Of a stretch of 8,734 nucleotides of DNA, positions 6,964 to 8,734 are shown one piece after another (position 1 is the first letter of the stretch; every line of letters begins with the position of its first letter). Where the stretch lies: positions 1 through 8,734 of the forward strand of contig DAOUUD010000066.1 of NCBI GenBank assembly GCA_030668345.1, written 5' to 3'. The notes below the pieces were generated by a model that was given only the letters and a program-made list of their open reading frames with translations, was not told the DNA's origin and made no database searches. Made by a program: the position numbers and the translations under genes. Origin of the DNA: Candidatus Cloacimonadota bacterium (GTDB lineage Bacteria > Cloacimonadota > Cloacimonadia > Cloacimonadales > TCS61).

Positions 6964-8734
6964 TTACCAGGAATAAGCCAGTCCCAAAGTAATTTCCCGT
7001 CCGAAGCATACATTGCCGGGGTTCTTGGTGTAAATGTTGTGTATATGCTCTGTTTCTTCATATGTAAATTCGGTACCGTCATAGTAGGGGGATCCGGTTT
7101 TAATATATGCAAATTCAATATTTTTTTTATCGAACAGATTATTGATCGTACAATATAGTTTAATTTTTTTATGATTTGAAAACCGAAAATTCTTGGTGAT
7201 CTTCAGATGTGTAACATCCGAATAAGGTTTTCTAGTATCATTGGTTTCATAATCTAAAACACTGCGGTCGGTATAGGGAGTTCCAGAAGCGAAATTATAA
7301 AGCAAGTTAATGCTGAAGTCATCGCAAGGAAATTTAAACCCGGTAAATGGAATATAGAGTTCTTCTCCTTTCCTCACCTCCAGAGCCATATTGAATCCTA
7401 TACTGTGTCTTACATCCCAATCCAGCGGAAACTCCCTCAGGCATTGCATATCCTGATTCTCATAATCTAAGACCCTGGCATCAGTACCTTCCGCCCAACC
7501 CAGGGAGTAGGAAAGCGATCCCACAATAAAGTTGGAAAGCATTTTCTGGAGATTGACATCTACTCCTCTTGCTATACCATAATTCTCAGAAACATATCTA
7601 TACCATTTTACAGTGGGTTCATCCGGTTTTACAAACTTATCTATGCTAACGTAATTAAAATTCTTTTTATAATAAACTGTTATATCTGCCACGTAATCTT
7701 CATTGAATTGATGCTGCAGACCAACTTCACCGGTAATAGTAACCTGCGGGTCAAGTTCGGGATTGGCAATAATGACATTCATTTCTGGTTCTTCACCGGT
7801 AACTGCATCGAGCCAGGTTGCGTCTGCATATACATATTGCATCTGTGGAAGTTGATTCTGATAATTGAATGCAAAATGGAGCACATCTTTCATAGAGATA
7901 GCATGAGACACACCCAGCCGCGGAGAAACCATGACTTGAAAACGTTCATCTCTATCTATATTCACCCATTCATATTCATTAAAATAACCTAACATCTGGT
8001 ACTTTCTACCCAGATACCACATATCAAGCCGCAATCCGGCGTTTACCACCAATCCTTCCCACTCCATTTTATCCTGTAGATACCAGGCATATTGCCACGG
8101 ATCCGCAATGAAACCATATGTTTCACCTGATGCTGCTAGCGTAGCATCATAGATATCATCCAGACCATAATAATAATAATAATAGTATCCTGAGACGGGA
8201 TTAAATAAATATATACTATCCTGTGGAATTGCATTATTTTCCAGATACCAGTTATAATGATAGATAGATATGTTCCAGGGACTGGTATGTTTGAATTTTT
8301 CAATGTGATGCTTAATCACTTCCAAGCCGGTTTTAATATCATGCTCAAGAGTTAGCTGCCAGTTAAAATCTGCCTTCACAGTATATATCTCATTTTTATC
8401 ATCAATATTTTCATCATAGATCGAACCCGGCATAACGAATTCATCTATTGAGATATAATAATTTAGCCAGGGAACATCATATCTCCAATGTCCAAGATAG
8501 ATGTTATCACCGGCATATCCATCTTGTATCAGATAATCTATGCCAGAACATCCACCAGGAGGATTTTCGGCATAAAGAGCAAAGCTATCAGGATCTTTAG
8601 CAAAATAGCTATCCAAAGGAACTCCCCTGGGACCTTCTTTGGCTTGTTTGCGATATAAACCAGCTTTGATATTGAGAAGCATATTAGGATCGATCAGGTT
8701 ATCATAGGTTATTACAAACTGCTGTTGCGAACTC
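6964..8734 (-). CDS. TonB-dependent outer-membrane receptor, C-terminal part (5' end outside window)
   Basis: The last 589 residues of a TonB-dependent receptor; the frame is open to the window edge (first full codons read SSQQQFVITYDNLIDPN), so the Met at 8680-8682 is internal. What is visible is beta-barrel sequence: alternating aromatic strands, YLQDKMEWEGLVVNAGLRLD near residues 208-227, SPRLGVSHAI, a GVDVNLQKML strand, and near the end INNLFDKKN followed by Y.KTGSPYYDG, a layout common in the last strands of these receptors. The chain ends LGLAYSW, with an aromatic last residue as outer-membrane barrels need for assembly. The plug, TonB box and signal peptide lie upstream and cannot be judged. 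Family members import large or scarce substrates using TonB energy; the substrate here is unknown. The peptidase genes follow after 175 nt, so shared function in protein or peptide use is possible but unproven. A seven-tyrosine run sits in one probable loop. Confidence 0.85.
   Translation of the reverse strand, partial: SSQQQFVITYDNLIDPNMLLNIKAGLYRKQAKEGPRGVPLDSYFAKDPDSFALYAENPPGGCSGIDYLIQDGYAGDNIYLGHWRYDVPWLNYYISIDEFVMPGSIYDENIDDKNEIYTVKADFNWQLTLEHDIKTGLEVIKHHIEKFKHTSPWNISIYHYNWYLENNAIPQDSIYLFNPVSGYYYYYYYGLDDIYDATLAASGETYGFIADPWQYAWYLQDKMEWEGLVVNAGLRLDMWYLGRKYQMLGYFNEYEWVNIDRDERFQVMVSPRLGVSHAISMKDVLHFAFNYQNQLPQMQYVYADATWLDAVTGEEPEMNVIIANPELDPQVTITGEVGLQHQFNEDYVADITVYYKKNFNYVSIDKFVKPDEPTVKWYRYVSENYGIARGVDVNLQKMLSNFIVGSLSYSLGWAEGTDARVLDYENQDMQCLREFPLDWDVRHSIGFNMALEVRKGEELYIPFTGFKFPCDDFSINLLYNFASGTPYTDRSVLDYETNDTRKPYSDVTHLKITKNFRFSNHKKIKLYCTINNLFDKKNIEFAYIKTGSPYYDGTEFTYEETEHIHNIYTKNPGNVCFGREITLGLAYSW
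8167..8184 (-). repeat. In-frame TAT trinucleotide run in receptor gene
   Basis: Six perfect copies of ATA on the plus strand (TAT on the minus strand), preceded on the coding strand by TAC, encode seven tyrosines in GYYYYYYYG. The unit is three bases, so gain or loss of copies keeps the receptor in frame. Confidence 0.85.

Noticed and set aside
8680..8682. ATG as the start of the receptor gene
   Set aside because: The frame stays open to the window edge and reads as barrel sequence upstream. There is no signal peptide after this Met and no plug domain, so it is an internal codon.

Overview
The window holds the end or the whole of four protein genes, all on the minus strand. In transcription order, from high to low coordinates, they are: the C-terminal two-thirds or so of a TonB-dependent outer-membrane receptor (6964-8734, cut by the window edge); a multidomain secreted M14 zinc carboxypeptidase (3378-6788); a multidomain secreted C25 gingipain-like cysteine peptidase (153-3359); and the first 44 codons of another exported protein (1-134). 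No RNA genes, insertion sequences, CRISPR arrays or clear terminators were seen.

Organism: the DNA is moderately AT-rich. Both peptidases end in a PNPFNPETTISY...KVSISIYN.KGQKVR...G.H.VTWNGKDESGR.VSSGI.F...KKIILLK module, the FlgD-Ig-like/type IX-style C-terminal sorting domain of the FCB group. The exact wording of this tail, together with AGGAG-type ribosome sites and paired FN3/CARDB-like domains, best fits Candidatus Cloacimonadota or a close relative (Marinimicrobia, KSB1-type lineages). This is recognition from memory, not a search.

Layout: a 175-nt, about 20% GC gap (6789-6963) separates the receptor from the carboxypeptidase gene and is the only room for a promoter. The next two junctions are both exactly 18 nt and contain only the downstream gene's ribosome-binding site, so 6788 down to 1 looks like one operon of exported proteins.

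How they may work together (inference): the C25 enzyme would make internal cuts in external protein, the M14 enzyme would trim carboxy-terminal residues, and the receptor could import a product or cofactor. This would suit a surface-attached, protein-degrading, amino-acid-fermenting life.

Most notable feature: the last 191 residues of the two peptidases, whose catalytic domains are unrelated, are about 91% identical. The DNA is about 90% identical without gaps and includes perfect 83-nt and 59-nt blocks. This points to recent duplication or gene conversion of a shared C-terminal cassette. I did not find a clearly undescribed system; the shared cassette and the protease array are the best candidates for follow-up.
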